This document shows positions 17,315 to 26,786 of a stretch of DNA of 64,000 nucleotides, one piece after another. How positions within the stretch are numbered: the stretch's first letter is position 1; every line of letters begins with the position of its first letter. The translations under genes and the position numbers were made by a program. The DNA lies in assembly GCA_965227875.1 (NCBI GenBank), contig OZ245783.1, forward strand, positions 1,612,001 through 1,676,000, read 5' to 3'. Origin of the DNA: G965227875 sp965227875. GTDB taxonomy: Bacteria; Pseudomonadota; Alphaproteobacteria; Rhizobiales; JAJFHC01. The notes beneath the pieces were generated by a model. That model ran no database searches. It was not told where the DNA came from and saw only the letters and a list, made by a program, of their open reading frames with translations.

Positions 17315-18097
17315 ATGACGGAAACAGGCGAGATACGGCGCGCGCGCGCGCCCACACCGGCGCAGGACCGCCCGGGCTTCCGCCCGCTCTATGCCCAGGT
17401 TAAGGACCTGCTGGTCGCCCGCCTGGTGGAGGGCGTGTGGAAACCGGGCGACGCGCTGCCGAGCGAGCAGCAGCTGGCCGCCGAGCTCGGCGTGAGCCCG
17501 GGCACGGTGCGCAAGGCGCTGGACGAGATGACGGCGGAGAACACGGTGGTGCGCCGCCAGGGTCGTGGCACCTACGTGGCCGAACACAGCGGCGACCAGG
17601 TGCTGTTCCGCTTCTACCGGCTGACCGGGGACGACGGCCGACGCTCCCTGCCCGAGAGCCGCCAGGTGCGCCTGCGCTCAGGGGTGGCGACCCGGGCCGA
17701 GCGCGACCGGCTCGGCCTCGGCGACCCCGGCGATGGGAACGCGCGGCCTAAGGTCTGGCGCATCGACCGCGACCGCCTCATCGACGGCCGGCCGCTCATC
17801 TGCGAACGCATCGTGCTGGGCGCGGACCGCTTCCCCGCGCTGGACCGCTTCAGCCCCCTGCCCAACAACGTCTACCAGCTCTACGCGCTGGAATACGGCG
17901 CCAGCGTCGCCCGCGCGGAAGAGAAACTGAAGGCCGTGGCGGCCACGCCGGACGAAGCCGCCCGTCTGGGCGTGGACGAAGGCACGCCGCTGCTCGAGAT
18001 CGATCGCCTGGCCCACGGGCTGGACGGCACCGCGCTGGAATGGCGGCTGTCACGGTGCCTGACGGATGCGGTGCACTATGGGGCGGATCTGGTTTGA
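17315..18097 (+). CDS. GntR/HutC-family regulator, probable controller of sulfolactate genes
   Basis: 260 aa. A low-complexity basic start is followed by the GntR winged HTH (PLYAQVKDLLVARLVEG, LPSEQQLAAELGVSPGTVRKALDEM) and a UTRA effector domain (YQLYALEYGASVARAEEKLKAV, LLEIDRLAHGLDGTALEW). Divergent placement against suyA-suyB-slcC-comC makes it the likely local repressor, released by sulfolactate or a related compound. ATG at 17315. Confidence 0.9.
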   Translation: MTETGEIRRARAPTPAQDRPGFRPLYAQVKDLLVARLVEGVWKPGDALPSEQQLAAELGVSPGTVRKALDEMTAENTVVRRQGRGTYVAEHSGDQVLFRFYRLTGDDGRRSLPESRQVRLRSGVATRAERDRLGLGDPGDGNARPKVWRIDRDRLIDGRPLICERIVLGADRFPALDRFSPLPNNVYQLYALEYGASVARAEEKLKAVAATPDEAARLGVDEGTPLLEIDRLAHGLDGTALEWRLSRCLTDAVHYGADLV

Positions 18098-18348
18098 TGC
18101 GACTAGGTCGGGGTTAAGCGGGAAGCGGACTTTCGCTGCGGAGTGAATGCACCATGGATGCATCACGAGAGCAGGCCTTCCAACAAATAGTGCGACCACG
18201 ACTTGGACTACACAGTCTGGACGGTAGGTCGACTAGAATTGGTCACGTTCAAACACTCTTGTGTCGCTTTGAAACCCACCGGAAAAACACGATATTTTGT
18301 GGCTCAAATCTGAAAGCCACGCTAGTCTTGCGACAGCGGAGGATGTGC

Positions 18349-19335
18349 ATGGCTCGTGGCGAACTAATGAAGAAACTGCTGCTCAATTATGGGCGGGACG
18401 ATGAGTTCCGGTCCGTTGTCGAGCAGATCATTTCTGAAGAGGAAAAAAAGAACAATCGCGTGCTAGCGCGGGGCCTACGCAAAGCGCTCAACTCGGTCTC
18501 TAGCGGATCAGACCCAAAGAATCTCAGTAGGCTGGTCCCATTCCCAGATGACGCGAACGAGTTCATTCAACGCATTGAACCCCGGTATAGTCCAAAGGAT
18601 ATACAACTAAGTGCAGAGAATACCGGCCTCCTCCAAGGGCTGATCGATGAATTCCGCAGTTCCGACCTTATCAAGCGGCATGGTCTGCCGATCCGATCAA
18701 AGCTACTGTTTTGTGGTCCACCGGGCACAGGTAAGACGCTTTGTGCCGAGATATTCGCTGGCCAACTCGGGTTGCCTTTCTTCCATGTGAAGCTGGACCG
18801 CCTGATTTCTTCATTCCTCGGTGAAACTGCCACAAACCTCCGAAAGACCTTCGAGTTTGCGCGCCGACAACCGTGTGTTCTCTTCTTCGATGAGTTCGAT
18901 GCCATCGCCCGTTCTCGCGAGGAAGGTAGCGACCACAGCGAACTGCGGCGCGTTGTCAATTCCCTTCTCATATTCATAGACCAGATTCAGCCTGGCGGTT
19001 TCTTAATTGCCGCAACCAATTTAGACGGGCAACTCGATGCAGCACTTTGGCGGCGCTTTGACGAAGTGGTTTGGTTTGACCATCCCGACGAGAAGATGAC
19101 TCGCAAGTACCTCTTGAACGCGCTGAAGAATTCGACGCTCGATTTCGAGATCGAGGATATCGTGCAGAGCACAATGGATTACTCCTATGCTGAACTCGAA
19201 AAGATCTGCAATCAGGCAAAGAAGCTGTCCTTGCTAGACCGGCGAAAATCCATCTCCAAAAAGCACTTCCATAACGCTATTCGCTACGCCGACCGACGTA
19301 GAATGCGCATCCGAAAATTGACCAGTAAACCGTGA
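18349..19335 (+). CDS. ietA: IetA-like AAA ATPase (IetAS defence/plasmid-stability pair)
   Basis: 328-aa AAA ATPase with Walker A GPPGTGKT (about 123-130), Walker B VLFFDEFDAI (about 177-186), sensor AATN and arginine pair LWRRFDE. The start is ATG 18349 with GGAGG six bases upstream; the longer frame has no such site. The next gene, eight bases downstream, is a subtilisin-like protease. This AAA plus S8 pair is the IetA/IetS system, first described as a toxin-antitoxin stability module on a Ti plasmid and later reported as anti-phage. Base composition is visibly less GC-rich than the flanks, suggesting horizontal transfer. Confidence 0.85.
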   Translation: MARGELMKKLLLNYGRDDEFRSVVEQIISEEEKKNNRVLARGLRKALNSVSSGSDPKNLSRLVPFPDDANEFIQRIEPRYSPKDIQLSAENTGLLQGLIDEFRSSDLIKRHGLPIRSKLLFCGPPGTGKTLCAEIFAGQLGLPFFHVKLDRLISSFLGETATNLRKTFEFARRQPCVLFFDEFDAIARSREEGSDHSELRRVVNSLLIFIDQIQPGGFLIAATNLDGQLDAALWRRFDEVVWFDHPDEKMTRKYLLNALKNSTLDFEIEDIVQSTMDYSYAELEKICNQAKKLSLLDRRKSISKKHFHNAIRYADRRRMRIRKLTSKP

Positions 19336-19343
19336 GATGAACT

Positions 19344-21683
19344 GTGCCCCGACACCAGCACCTACCTCTGGTGCGACTTCCGGAGAATTTTGAACGGCGT
19401 AAGACGGGACGGGCACCAGAAGCTCCGCGCCGTGGCAGCGGGCATGGCTCGCGCGTGCGCCAGGAAATTGACGCTGCCGTCCAACAGCAAAGGGCACAGC
19501 AGCGGCCTCCGCGTTTCGTAGACCCTGCGCTCATCCTTCGCGTTCAAATGAGCGGGCTAACGATGGAGCAAGATTGGGAAGGTCTCGGTCTCACCGTCCT
19601 ATCTACCGATGATGACAACACCCTTGTGCTCTTTGCGTCAACAGACGATTTACAGGACTTCCGCGCACGGCTGGACGCATATGACGGTCCCGTCCCGGAC
19701 GGGCAGCAGAACCGCAGATATGCCGGATTCATCGACCGAATCGGCGAGGTCTGCACGATTGAGCCAAGAGATCGCCTTGGTGTCCGCGCGAGGGAAGACG
19801 GGTTTGTTGAAGTCGAGGATTTCCAAGACGACACAGAATACGTTACTGATATCGAACTTTGGGAATTTGGGCCTCAGGCCGCCCGACGCGGGTTGGCTGA
19901 GCGTGTCATCGAATGGGTTGAAGAGCAGGACGGCGAAGTCTACGACCACTACAGCGGACCATCGATCACAATCATCCGCGTGAAGGCCCTTGGCCGGGCG
20001 ATAAGGCCAATTCTCTCAATCCCTCAGGTTGCGTTCGTGGATTTTCCGCCGGAGCCTGACATCACAACCGACCCGTCCGAGACATTTGCCATTGGTGATT
20101 TGCCGCCTGTCGCGTCTCTGTCAGACGATCTGCCAGTTATTGCGGTTCTCGACACCGGTGTAAACGACCATCCCCTACTTGTTGGAGGCATTGTCGGGCG
20201 GGAAGCCTTTCCGGCAGAACTAGGGGTTGCGGACATGAACGGTCACGGAACGGCTGTTGCAGGTGTGGCCGTGTTCGGCGATCTCCGCAACCAGCTCGAC
20301 CAGCTTGAGCTTCAGCCGGCCGCCCGTATCATTTCGGCCAAAGTCGTCACCGACCAAGCTCAATTCTATGATCGCCGAACCTTACCCACGCAGATGCGCA
20401 TCGCGATTGAGCGGCTGAGCCAGGCCTACGGATGCCGGATCTATGTGCTGTCGCTTGGAGACACAAAATCAAAGTACGAGCGCGGGCGCGTCGGGCCATG
20501 GGCTGCGACTTTGGATGAACTGGCACAGGAGTTAGACATCCTCATCTTTGTATCTGCTGGCAACCGAGACCCGCGCAGCGGCACGCGCCTCGAACAGGCT
20601 GTCACCCAATATCCACAATACCTTTTCGAACCCGGCAATCGTGTTTACGAGCCAGCCGGGGCCGTGAACGCCCTTACCGTGGGATCAATCGCGCATTCGA
20701 ATGGCCTTGGGCCACAGCACCAGTTAGATGTGCATACCCAATCCATCACCGAACGCGACGAGCCCTCGCCGTTTTCCAGAGCGGGACCTGGCGCTGGCGG
20801 CATCAAGAAGCCAGACTTCGTCGACTATGGCGGTACGCTTGTGTTCGATGGGGTGGCGGCGCGTCTTCAACGTGCCCCGACCCTGCCAAATGCCGGGGTA
20901 CTGACGACCAATGCGGATTTCCTCAGGCAGGCGATTGTCAGCAAAACGGGAACATCATTCTCCGCTCCACATCTTGCCAACAAGGCGGCGCAGATCTTGC
21001 GGCATCACCCAGAAGCATCTGCCAATCTGGTCAAAGCACTGATGGCGAGTTCGGCACGTGTACCGGGGGCCGCTTTGCGCCGCCTGAATGGCGTCCCCGA
21101 GGCCGAACAGGATCAGGTCTGCGGCAATGGTCTTGTGGATCCATCTACTGCAGCGTTCTCCGATGACCACCGGGTAGTCCTCTACGCCGAAGACAATCTC
21201 GGCATGGACCAGTTCGCTGTTTTTCACGTGCCGATCCCTAGCGAATTTCAAGGCAATGGGCGACGTTGGATCCATGTATCTTTGGCGTTCGATCCTCCTG
21301 TAAAACGGACCCGGGCGGAATATACCGGGACTCGCATGAATTACCGTCTGATCCGGGGTTGTCCGGTCGACGAGGTGTTTGAGCATTTCCGATCGCACGC
21401 CGGGGAAGACACGGTCGCGCCGGACATGCAAAATCGGTTCAACTGTGCGTTAAAACCAGGACCCCAGCGCCGAGACCGCAACACTTTGCAGACCTCAAGC
21501 GTGAAGTTCACGCAAGATTCAGGGCTGTACGGGACAGACTACTATCTCGTAGTGCGATGCGTTGGAGGCTGGGCGGCGGAACAGCAACTCTCGCAGGACT
21601 ACGCGATTGTCGTGGAGTTAGAGCACGAAGCACAAGTAGAACTCTACGCGCGGATACAGCAGCGTGCACGTATCCGCATCTAG
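19344..21683 (+). CDS. ietS: IetS-like subtilisin-family serine protease
   Basis: 779-aa S8 peptidase without an evident signal peptide, so probably cytoplasmic. The catalytic triad is visible: D270 in VIAVLDTGV, H301 in NGHGTAVAG and S540 in GTSFSAPHLANKAA. About 260 N-terminal residues precede the protease domain and about 200 C-terminal residues follow it, usual for IetS. The start is GTG 19344, eight bases after the ietA stop. In the known system the protease is the harmful component and needs the ATPase partner. Codon use is less GC-biased than in neighbouring genes. Confidence 0.85.
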   Translation: MPRHQHLPLVRLPENFERRKTGRAPEAPRRGSGHGSRVRQEIDAAVQQQRAQQRPPRFVDPALILRVQMSGLTMEQDWEGLGLTVLSTDDDNTLVLFASTDDLQDFRARLDAYDGPVPDGQQNRRYAGFIDRIGEVCTIEPRDRLGVRAREDGFVEVEDFQDDTEYVTDIELWEFGPQAARRGLAERVIEWVEEQDGEVYDHYSGPSITIIRVKALGRAIRPILSIPQVAFVDFPPEPDITTDPSETFAIGDLPPVASLSDDLPVIAVLDTGVNDHPLLVGGIVGREAFPAELGVADMNGHGTAVAGVAVFGDLRNQLDQLELQPAARIISAKVVTDQAQFYDRRTLPTQMRIAIERLSQAYGCRIYVLSLGDTKSKYERGRVGPWAATLDELAQELDILIFVSAGNRDPRSGTRLEQAVTQYPQYLFEPGNRVYEPAGAVNALTVGSIAHSNGLGPQHQLDVHTQSITERDEPSPFSRAGPGAGGIKKPDFVDYGGTLVFDGVAARLQRAPTLPNAGVLTTNADFLRQAIVSKTGTSFSAPHLANKAAQILRHHPEASANLVKALMASSARVPGAALRRLNGVPEAEQDQVCGNGLVDPSTAAFSDDHRVVLYAEDNLGMDQFAVFHVPIPSEFQGNGRRWIHVSLAFDPPVKRTRAEYTGTRMNYRLIRGCPVDEVFEHFRSHAGEDTVAPDMQNRFNCALKPGPQRRDRNTLQTSSVKFTQDSGLYGTDYYLVVRCVGGWAAEQQLSQDYAIVVELEHEAQVELYARIQQRARIRI

Positions 21684-21849
21684 CATTCTTGTCTATGCCT
21701 ATGTGAGATACCAATTCGATCACGCGGTCCTGGCGAATGTCCAGATTACAGAATGCGACGCGACGTAGTGAAGGCATCATCAAAGGCTGCTAAGGGCCGA
21801 TTCTAACGCCAGCCGCTGGCGGATCCGAACTGAGACGTCCGACACCACC

Positions 21850-22743
21850 TCACTGCTTGAAACAGTTCTCCCGGTGCCAGGCGACGAACTCGCGACGCGG
21901 GTGATCGCTCGGTCTTATCGGGGGAATCAGGGACCCCGTCGGATTGATCATCGTGCGGATGGCATCGGGGTCGTTGGCCTGCCGCGAGACCAGGATTTCG
22001 AACCGGTCCGACAGCCCGACGAGGCCCCGGTCGAACATCCAGTGCGCCGTTCCCGACAGGGCGAGGCCGTTGGTCACGATATCCGGGCCGTCGTGTTCCA
22101 CCGGGCGGATGTGCGCCGCCTCGACCTCGGCGCGGCCGCCGCCGTTGATCAGCTTGATGCCGGTGATGGCGCATCGTTCGTCATAGGCGCGGATCACCGT
22201 CTTGCGGAAGTTCCGGTCGCGGCAGGCCCGGCTCGTCAGGACGTCGATGCGCGCGCGGGGCGGCATCTCATAGATATAGTCCTCGGGCGCCTCGCCGAAC
22301 CCGGGCGGCGGATCGGTGCGGGGCAACTCGTCCTGCGTCATGCCCAGCCCGCGTTCGACGATGGCCGCGAAATCCGCCGGCGAGACCGGCCTGACCGCCG
22401 CCTGCGCCCGGCCCGATATGCGCCCCTTTGCGTTCAGCAGCCCGCTCTCGATGATCGTGTCCTCGGCGCGGAACGGAACCCGGTTTCCGAAGTCGAGATA
22501 GCTGCCGGGCTCGATCAGCGCGAGATACATCCCGTCGAGGCCGGGATCGGGAATGATGTCCATCACCCTGGCGACCGCGAAATACCCTTTCGTGTTCGGG
22601 ACCTTGGAGGGCTCGAGATAAACGATCCAGTCGCCGATGAATTCCCTCGCCCGGCTCAGATACTGCCGCGGGAACTGGTACCGTTCGGACGGGATGTCCT
22701 CGTAGATCGAGTCGGTCCGGTGAATGAAGAGGCCGAATGCCAT
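21850..22743 (-). CDS. HNH endonuclease with PUA-like N-terminal domain (predicted restriction enzyme)
   Basis: 297 aa. The C-terminal HNH_2-type nuclease core is CAITGIKL, VEAAHIRPVEHDGPD, NGLALSGTAHWMFDRGL, with the HIRP and HWMFD histidines. The N-terminal about 110 residues (GLFIHRTDSIYEDIPSERY, DWIVYLEPSK, GYFAVARVMDI) look like a PUA/EVE-type base-reading fold, which would suit restriction of modified DNA; that is inference from pattern. The start is ATG at 22741-22743 (MAFGLFIH). It converges on ietS, making a small defence island, although its GC content is closer to the host. Confidence 0.8.
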   Translation of the reverse strand: MAFGLFIHRTDSIYEDIPSERYQFPRQYLSRAREFIGDWIVYLEPSKVPNTKGYFAVARVMDIIPDPGLDGMYLALIEPGSYLDFGNRVPFRAEDTIIESGLLNAKGRISGRAQAAVRPVSPADFAAIVERGLGMTQDELPRTDPPPGFGEAPEDYIYEMPPRARIDVLTSRACRDRNFRKTVIRAYDERCAITGIKLINGGGRAEVEAAHIRPVEHDGPDIVTNGLALSGTAHWMFDRGLVGLSDRFEILVSRQANDPDAIRTMINPTGSLIPPIRPSDHPRREFVAWHRENCFKQ

Positions 22744-22997
22744 GCGTTGTCTTGTCTGGATTTGGGCCGGTTGAAGGTGGTCTCGCTGCGGATGACGCAT
22801 CCCGGTTACTGCGCGACAACCGGAATGTCGAAGATGACGGATTTGACTACTGGTTCCCCGCAAGCGCAAGACTTAAGACGATGTGTCCACCGGTACGCCT
22901 GTACCGGATTTGTCTTCCGGCATTGTTTGCCCTACGCTTCACCACATCCAACCAGTGCCCCCGGGCTCCCGGCGGGGCGTGACGCGAGGACGACCGA

Positions 22998-23183
22998 ATG
23001 ACCCAGGACCAGAACATGCACCAGCATCCGACCTACGCGCTGACCATGTCGATGTTCGTGGCCGAGACCGTCTTCCGCCTCGTCTGCTGGGGCGAGGCGC
23101 TCTATCGGGCGATCCATCGCCGGGTGGATGTCGACGCCCTGCGCCGGGCGGCCCGGACGTTCGTCCGCCAGGCCATTCGCTAG
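22998..23183 (+). CDS. small hypothetical protein, 61 aa
   Basis: Unrecognised. The frame has ATG at 22998 with a GAGGA motif about 8 bases upstream and encodes a short His/Met-rich start, an amphipathic middle (LTMSMFVAETVFRLVCWGEAL) and a basic end (RRAARTFVRQAIR). Its composition is unlike the surrounding repeat-derived frames. No domain can be assigned. Confidence 0.4.
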   Translation: MTQDQNMHQHPTYALTMSMFVAETVFRLVCWGEALYRAIHRRVDVDALRRAARTFVRQAIR

Positions 23184-24009
23184 GTCGTTCTCGACAGGAC
23201 AGAGCCCCGGCGCGCCGCCGCGTCGCAGACGTTCCTGCAATCGAACCCCCGGGCCCGACCCGGGGTCCAGCGGCAGGCGCGGGGGTCACTGTGCGGCCAA
23301 TGGATCCTGACTTTCGTCAGGAATTCGGGGGCGGGTAGGAGCTTGCCGCCGCACTGCAATGCGCCAAGGAAACCGAGCAGCGTTTCCCGGAGATGCGCCA
23401 GCATCATCCGGGACCGTTCCGAACGCAGGACTGTGCGGAAAGCGGCCTTGCCAGACGCATGACGGGGAAACCCGAACGGCCCCGGATCTCGCGAGCGCTC
23501 GTCCGGGGTACAAGCGCCCGGATCTCGCAAGCGCTCGTCCGGGGAAGGAAGCCTCTGCATCCCCAAAACCGAACCCCCGGGCCTGACCCGGGGTCCGGCG
23601 GCAGGCGCAGGGGTCGCTGCGCGGCCAATGGATCCTGACTTTCGTCAGGAATTCGGGGGTGGGTATGTGTGGGTGAGAGCTTCCCGCCGCACTGCCTCGC
23701 ACGAATTGTGGGAAGGAGACCGGGACGATCCCCGGCCGGCATCACACCGCTCACGCGCTGCGAAGCGCCCGGGATACCGCTGGGCGTTTCCCGGAGATGC
23801 GCCAGCATCATCCGGGACCGGCCCGAACGCAGGGCCATGCGGACGCCGCCCTTGCCACACGCATGACGGGGAAACCCGTACGGCCCCGGATCTCGCAAGC
23901 GCTCGTCCGGGGTACAAAAGCCCCGGATCTCGCAAGCGCTCGTCCGGGGAACGAAGCCTCTGCATCCCGAGAACCGAACCCCCGGGCCTGACCCGGGGGC
24001 CAGCGGCGG
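23184..24009. repeat. intergenic repeat block with hairpin modules, duplicated at about 400 bp
   Basis: No credible gene. Hairpin module A recurs at about 23382 and 23786 (CCCGGA, GATGC, GCCA, GCATC, TCCGGG core), 404 bp apart. Module B (CCCCGGA ... CGCTCG TCCGGGG) occurs four times near 23490-23540 and 23884-23950. CCTGAC-TTTC-GTCAGG hairpins occur near 23307 and 23634, and CCCGGGCC-TGACCCGGGG palindromes lie between. Confidence 0.85.
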
Positions 24010-24783
24010 TCAGTCGGCGTCGGCGTCCAGCGTCCGGAGATAGGCCAGCAGGTCCGCGAGGCCGGACGGCGGCAGGAACCTGAGCGACAGCATGTCCGCG
24101 GTGGGCACGCCGTTCGTGATCTTGTGGAGCGTCTGCGCCGGGCGGTGCCGGGCGATCCAGCCGAGCGAAGGCCGGTCCCCGTGCTCGCCCTGGATGTAGG
24201 CCTTGCCGTCGGCCTGGTGGCATGACACGCACGCCCCCTCGTAGATGTCCTTGCCCGCAAGCGGGACGCCGGCCGGCCGGCCGTCGGCGACCAGCTCGGA
24301 GACGTCGACCTGCCCGGACGCCACGAACCGCGCCAGGCTGCGGACCTGGCCGGCGGTGAGCCCCCGGAGGTTGTCCCCGTGTCCCGGCGCCGACATCGCC
24401 TCGACCAGTTGCGGGACCGGCTTGCCGGCGGCCGCCCGCAGGCTGTGGAAGGCCTCCGACCGGCTCAGTTCCCCCAGGTGGCCATCGAGGCCGGCATAGT
24501 CCCAGCCATGGCATGAGACGCACCGCCACGTGTTGCCCACGGCGGTCCGGACCTCCGCGGGATAACGCGGGTTGGGCGTCGACGGCGGCTGCCGGCCGCT
24601 GGCCAGCCAGTGATTGTCGTAAAGTTTTCCCCCGAGGCTGATTTCGGCCGCCTCGCCCGGTTCCGCGCCCACGGCGCACGGTGACGGGACGGCGAACAGC
24701 ACCAGCGCCGCCGCAAGCCCCGAAAGAAGACGCGGCGGGCGGACCCGGGGAGAACGGGCGGGACTGACGGGCTCTGTGCGCAT
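24010..24783 (-). CDS. periplasmic diheme cytochrome c
   Basis: 257 aa. A signal peptide (hydrophobic core LLSGLAAALVLFAVP, cleavage near CAVGA) is followed by two class I heme sites: WRCVSCHGWDYAG and GACVSCHQADGKA. Likely Met ligands occur later in each domain. It would carry electrons in the periplasm for a partner dehydrogenase that is not in the window. Divergent from the catalase gene. No specific system can be named. Confidence 0.85.
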   Translation of the reverse strand: MRTEPVSPARSPRVRPPRLLSGLAAALVLFAVPSPCAVGAEPGEAAEISLGGKLYDNHWLASGRQPPSTPNPRYPAEVRTAVGNTWRCVSCHGWDYAGLDGHLGELSRSEAFHSLRAAAGKPVPQLVEAMSAPGHGDNLRGLTAGQVRSLARFVASGQVDVSELVADGRPAGVPLAGKDIYEGACVSCHQADGKAYIQGEHGDRPSLGWIARHRPAQTLHKITNGVPTADMLSLRFLPPSGLADLLAYLRTLDADAD

Positions 24784-25010
24784 TTGCAGCCTCTCGGGTG
24801 GTCAGGGCATGCGCCGGGGACATTCCCCGACCCTTCCCTGATGCCATTTCGGCCGCCCCGGCGGAATGATCCATGTCAAGGCCCCTGCAGTTCCCCGCCG
24901 CCCTGCCGGCCGGAACCGCTTGCCCGCATGGCGGAACGCCGAGTCCTCGCATGGAACATCGACGGCGCGTGCGCGTTGGACAACGTCAATCCGCAACCCG
25001 AGGTTCCCAC

Positions 25011-26528
25011 ATGGCAAAGCAAAAGAAGACGCCCGCAACGACGACCGATGCCGGTATTCCCGTCCAGAGCGAGGAGCATTCACTGACGGTCGGCCGCGAC
25101 GGCCCGATCGTTCTCCACGACCATCATCTGCTCGAGCAGATGGCCAACTTCAACCGCGAGCGCATCCCGGAGCGCCAGCCCCATGCCAAGGGCGGCGGCG
25201 CGTTCGGCTATTTCAAGGTGACCAAGGACGTCAGCAAGTACACCATGGCGAAGGTGTTCCAGCGCGGACGCAAGACCGACGCGCTGGTGCGGTTCTCCAC
25301 CGTCGCCGGCGAGCGCGGCAGCCCGGACACCTGGCGTGACCCGCGCGGCTTCGCCGTCAAGATGTACACCGAGGAAGGCAATTTCGACATGGTCGGCAAC
25401 AACACGCCGATCTTCTTCATCCGCGACCCCATCAAGTTCCAGCAGTTCATCCGCAGCCAGAAGCGCCGCGCGGACAACGACCTGCGCGACCACGACATGC
25501 AGTGGGATTTCTGGACCCTGTCGCCGGAAAGCGCCCACCAGGTGACCTATCTCATGGGCGACCGCGGCATCCCGCGCTCCTGGCGCGAGATGAACGGCTA
25601 TTCGAGCCACACCTATTCGCTCGTCAACGCAAAGGGCGAGAAGTTCTGGGTCAAGTTCCACTTCCACACCGACCAGGGCGACGGCAACGCCCACCTGAGC
25701 CAGGACGAGGCCGACCGGCTCGCCGGCTCCGACGGCGACTACCACCGCCGCGACCTGTTCGACGCCATCAGCGAAGGCGATTTCCCGAGCTGGACCCTGA
25801 AGTGGCAGGTCATGCCCTACGAGGAGGCCAAGACCTACCGGATCAACCCGTTCGACCTGACCAAGGTCTGGCCCCACGCGGACTATCCGCTGATGGAGGT
25901 CGGCAAGCTGGTTCTCGACCGCAACCCCACCGATTTCCACGCCGAGATCGAGCAGGCGGCGTTCGAACCCAACAACATGGTGCCCGGCATCGGCCTGTCG
26001 CCCGACAAGATGCTGCTCGCGCGCGGGTTTTCCTACGCCGACGCGCACCGCGCCCGGCTCGGCGTCAACTACAAGCAGATCCCGGTCAACGCGCCGCAAT
26101 GCCCCGTCCACAGCTACACCAAGGACGGCGCCATGCGCATCGAAAAGGTCGCCGATCCAGTCTACGCGCCGAACTCCTATGGCGGCCCGGCCGCGAAACC
26201 GGACCCGCGCGGGGAAGCCGGCCTTTGGCACGCCGACGGGGACATGGTCCGCGAGGCCTACACGCTGCGCGAGGATGACGACGACTGGAGCCAGGCCGGC
26301 GCCCTGGTGCGCGACGTCATGGACGACGACGCCCGCAGCCGGCTCGTCGAGAACGTCGTCGGCCACCTCAGCGACGGCGTCAGCGAAAAGATCCTCAAGC
26401 GCGCCTTCGAATACTGGCGCAACATCGACCAGGACGTCGGCAAGCGCATCGAGAAAGGCGTCCGCGACAAGATCGGCGGCAAGTCGAAAGCGCCGGGACT
26501 GGCCTCGGCCAAGTCCATCAGCGGATGA
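25011..26528 (+). CDS. katA: monofunctional heme catalase
   Basis: 505-aa clade-3-size catalase that decomposes H2O2. Essential His lies in RQPHAKGGGAFG, Asn in VGNNTPIFFIRDP, and the heme-ligand Tyr in LARGFSYADAHRARLG. The start is ATG 25011 (MAKQKKTPATTT); upstream frame is non-conserved. It is followed by a strong hairpin and an intrinsic terminator. Stand-alone gene divergent from the diheme cytochrome. Confidence 0.97.
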   Translation: MAKQKKTPATTTDAGIPVQSEEHSLTVGRDGPIVLHDHHLLEQMANFNRERIPERQPHAKGGGAFGYFKVTKDVSKYTMAKVFQRGRKTDALVRFSTVAGERGSPDTWRDPRGFAVKMYTEEGNFDMVGNNTPIFFIRDPIKFQQFIRSQKRRADNDLRDHDMQWDFWTLSPESAHQVTYLMGDRGIPRSWREMNGYSSHTYSLVNAKGEKFWVKFHFHTDQGDGNAHLSQDEADRLAGSDGDYHRRDLFDAISEGDFPSWTLKWQVMPYEEAKTYRINPFDLTKVWPHADYPLMEVGKLVLDRNPTDFHAEIEQAAFEPNNMVPGIGLSPDKMLLARGFSYADAHRARLGVNYKQIPVNAPQCPVHSYTKDGAMRIEKVADPVYAPNSYGGPAAKPDPRGEAGLWHADGDMVREAYTLREDDDDWSQAGALVRDVMDDDARSRLVENVVGHLSDGVSEKILKRAFEYWRNIDQDVGKRIEKGVRDKIGGKSKAPGLASAKSISG

Positions 26529-26545
26529 GCTAAAAGCGCGGGAAG

Positions 26546-26642
26546 ATGCCGGCCCCATCGGCGGCCGGCATGCCCCCGCTTTCCGGCCACCACCGGATAT
26601 CGAGCGGACGCGGCCTTGCGACGGGGCCGCTCTGTTTTTTTT
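26546..26642 (+). terminator. hairpin plus intrinsic terminator after katA
   Basis: A 9-bp-arm hairpin (ATGCCGGCC ... GGCCGGCAT, 26546-26571) is followed by a second hairpin, GCGGCC ... GGCCGC (26610-26630), with a run of T from 26634 to 26642, typical of Rho-independent termination. Confidence 0.85.
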
Positions 26643-26786
26643 CGGTCCGTCGCGCCACCCTGGTCGGGTTCCTTTTCCCCGCGTGACGGCCCGGCAGCCG
26701 CGTGCTAGCCTGAAACCACGACATTGATGCTGTTTGCGCGGCGGAGCCGGAGGGGTCTTCGTCCCGCGCGAATCCGGGGGGCTGGC

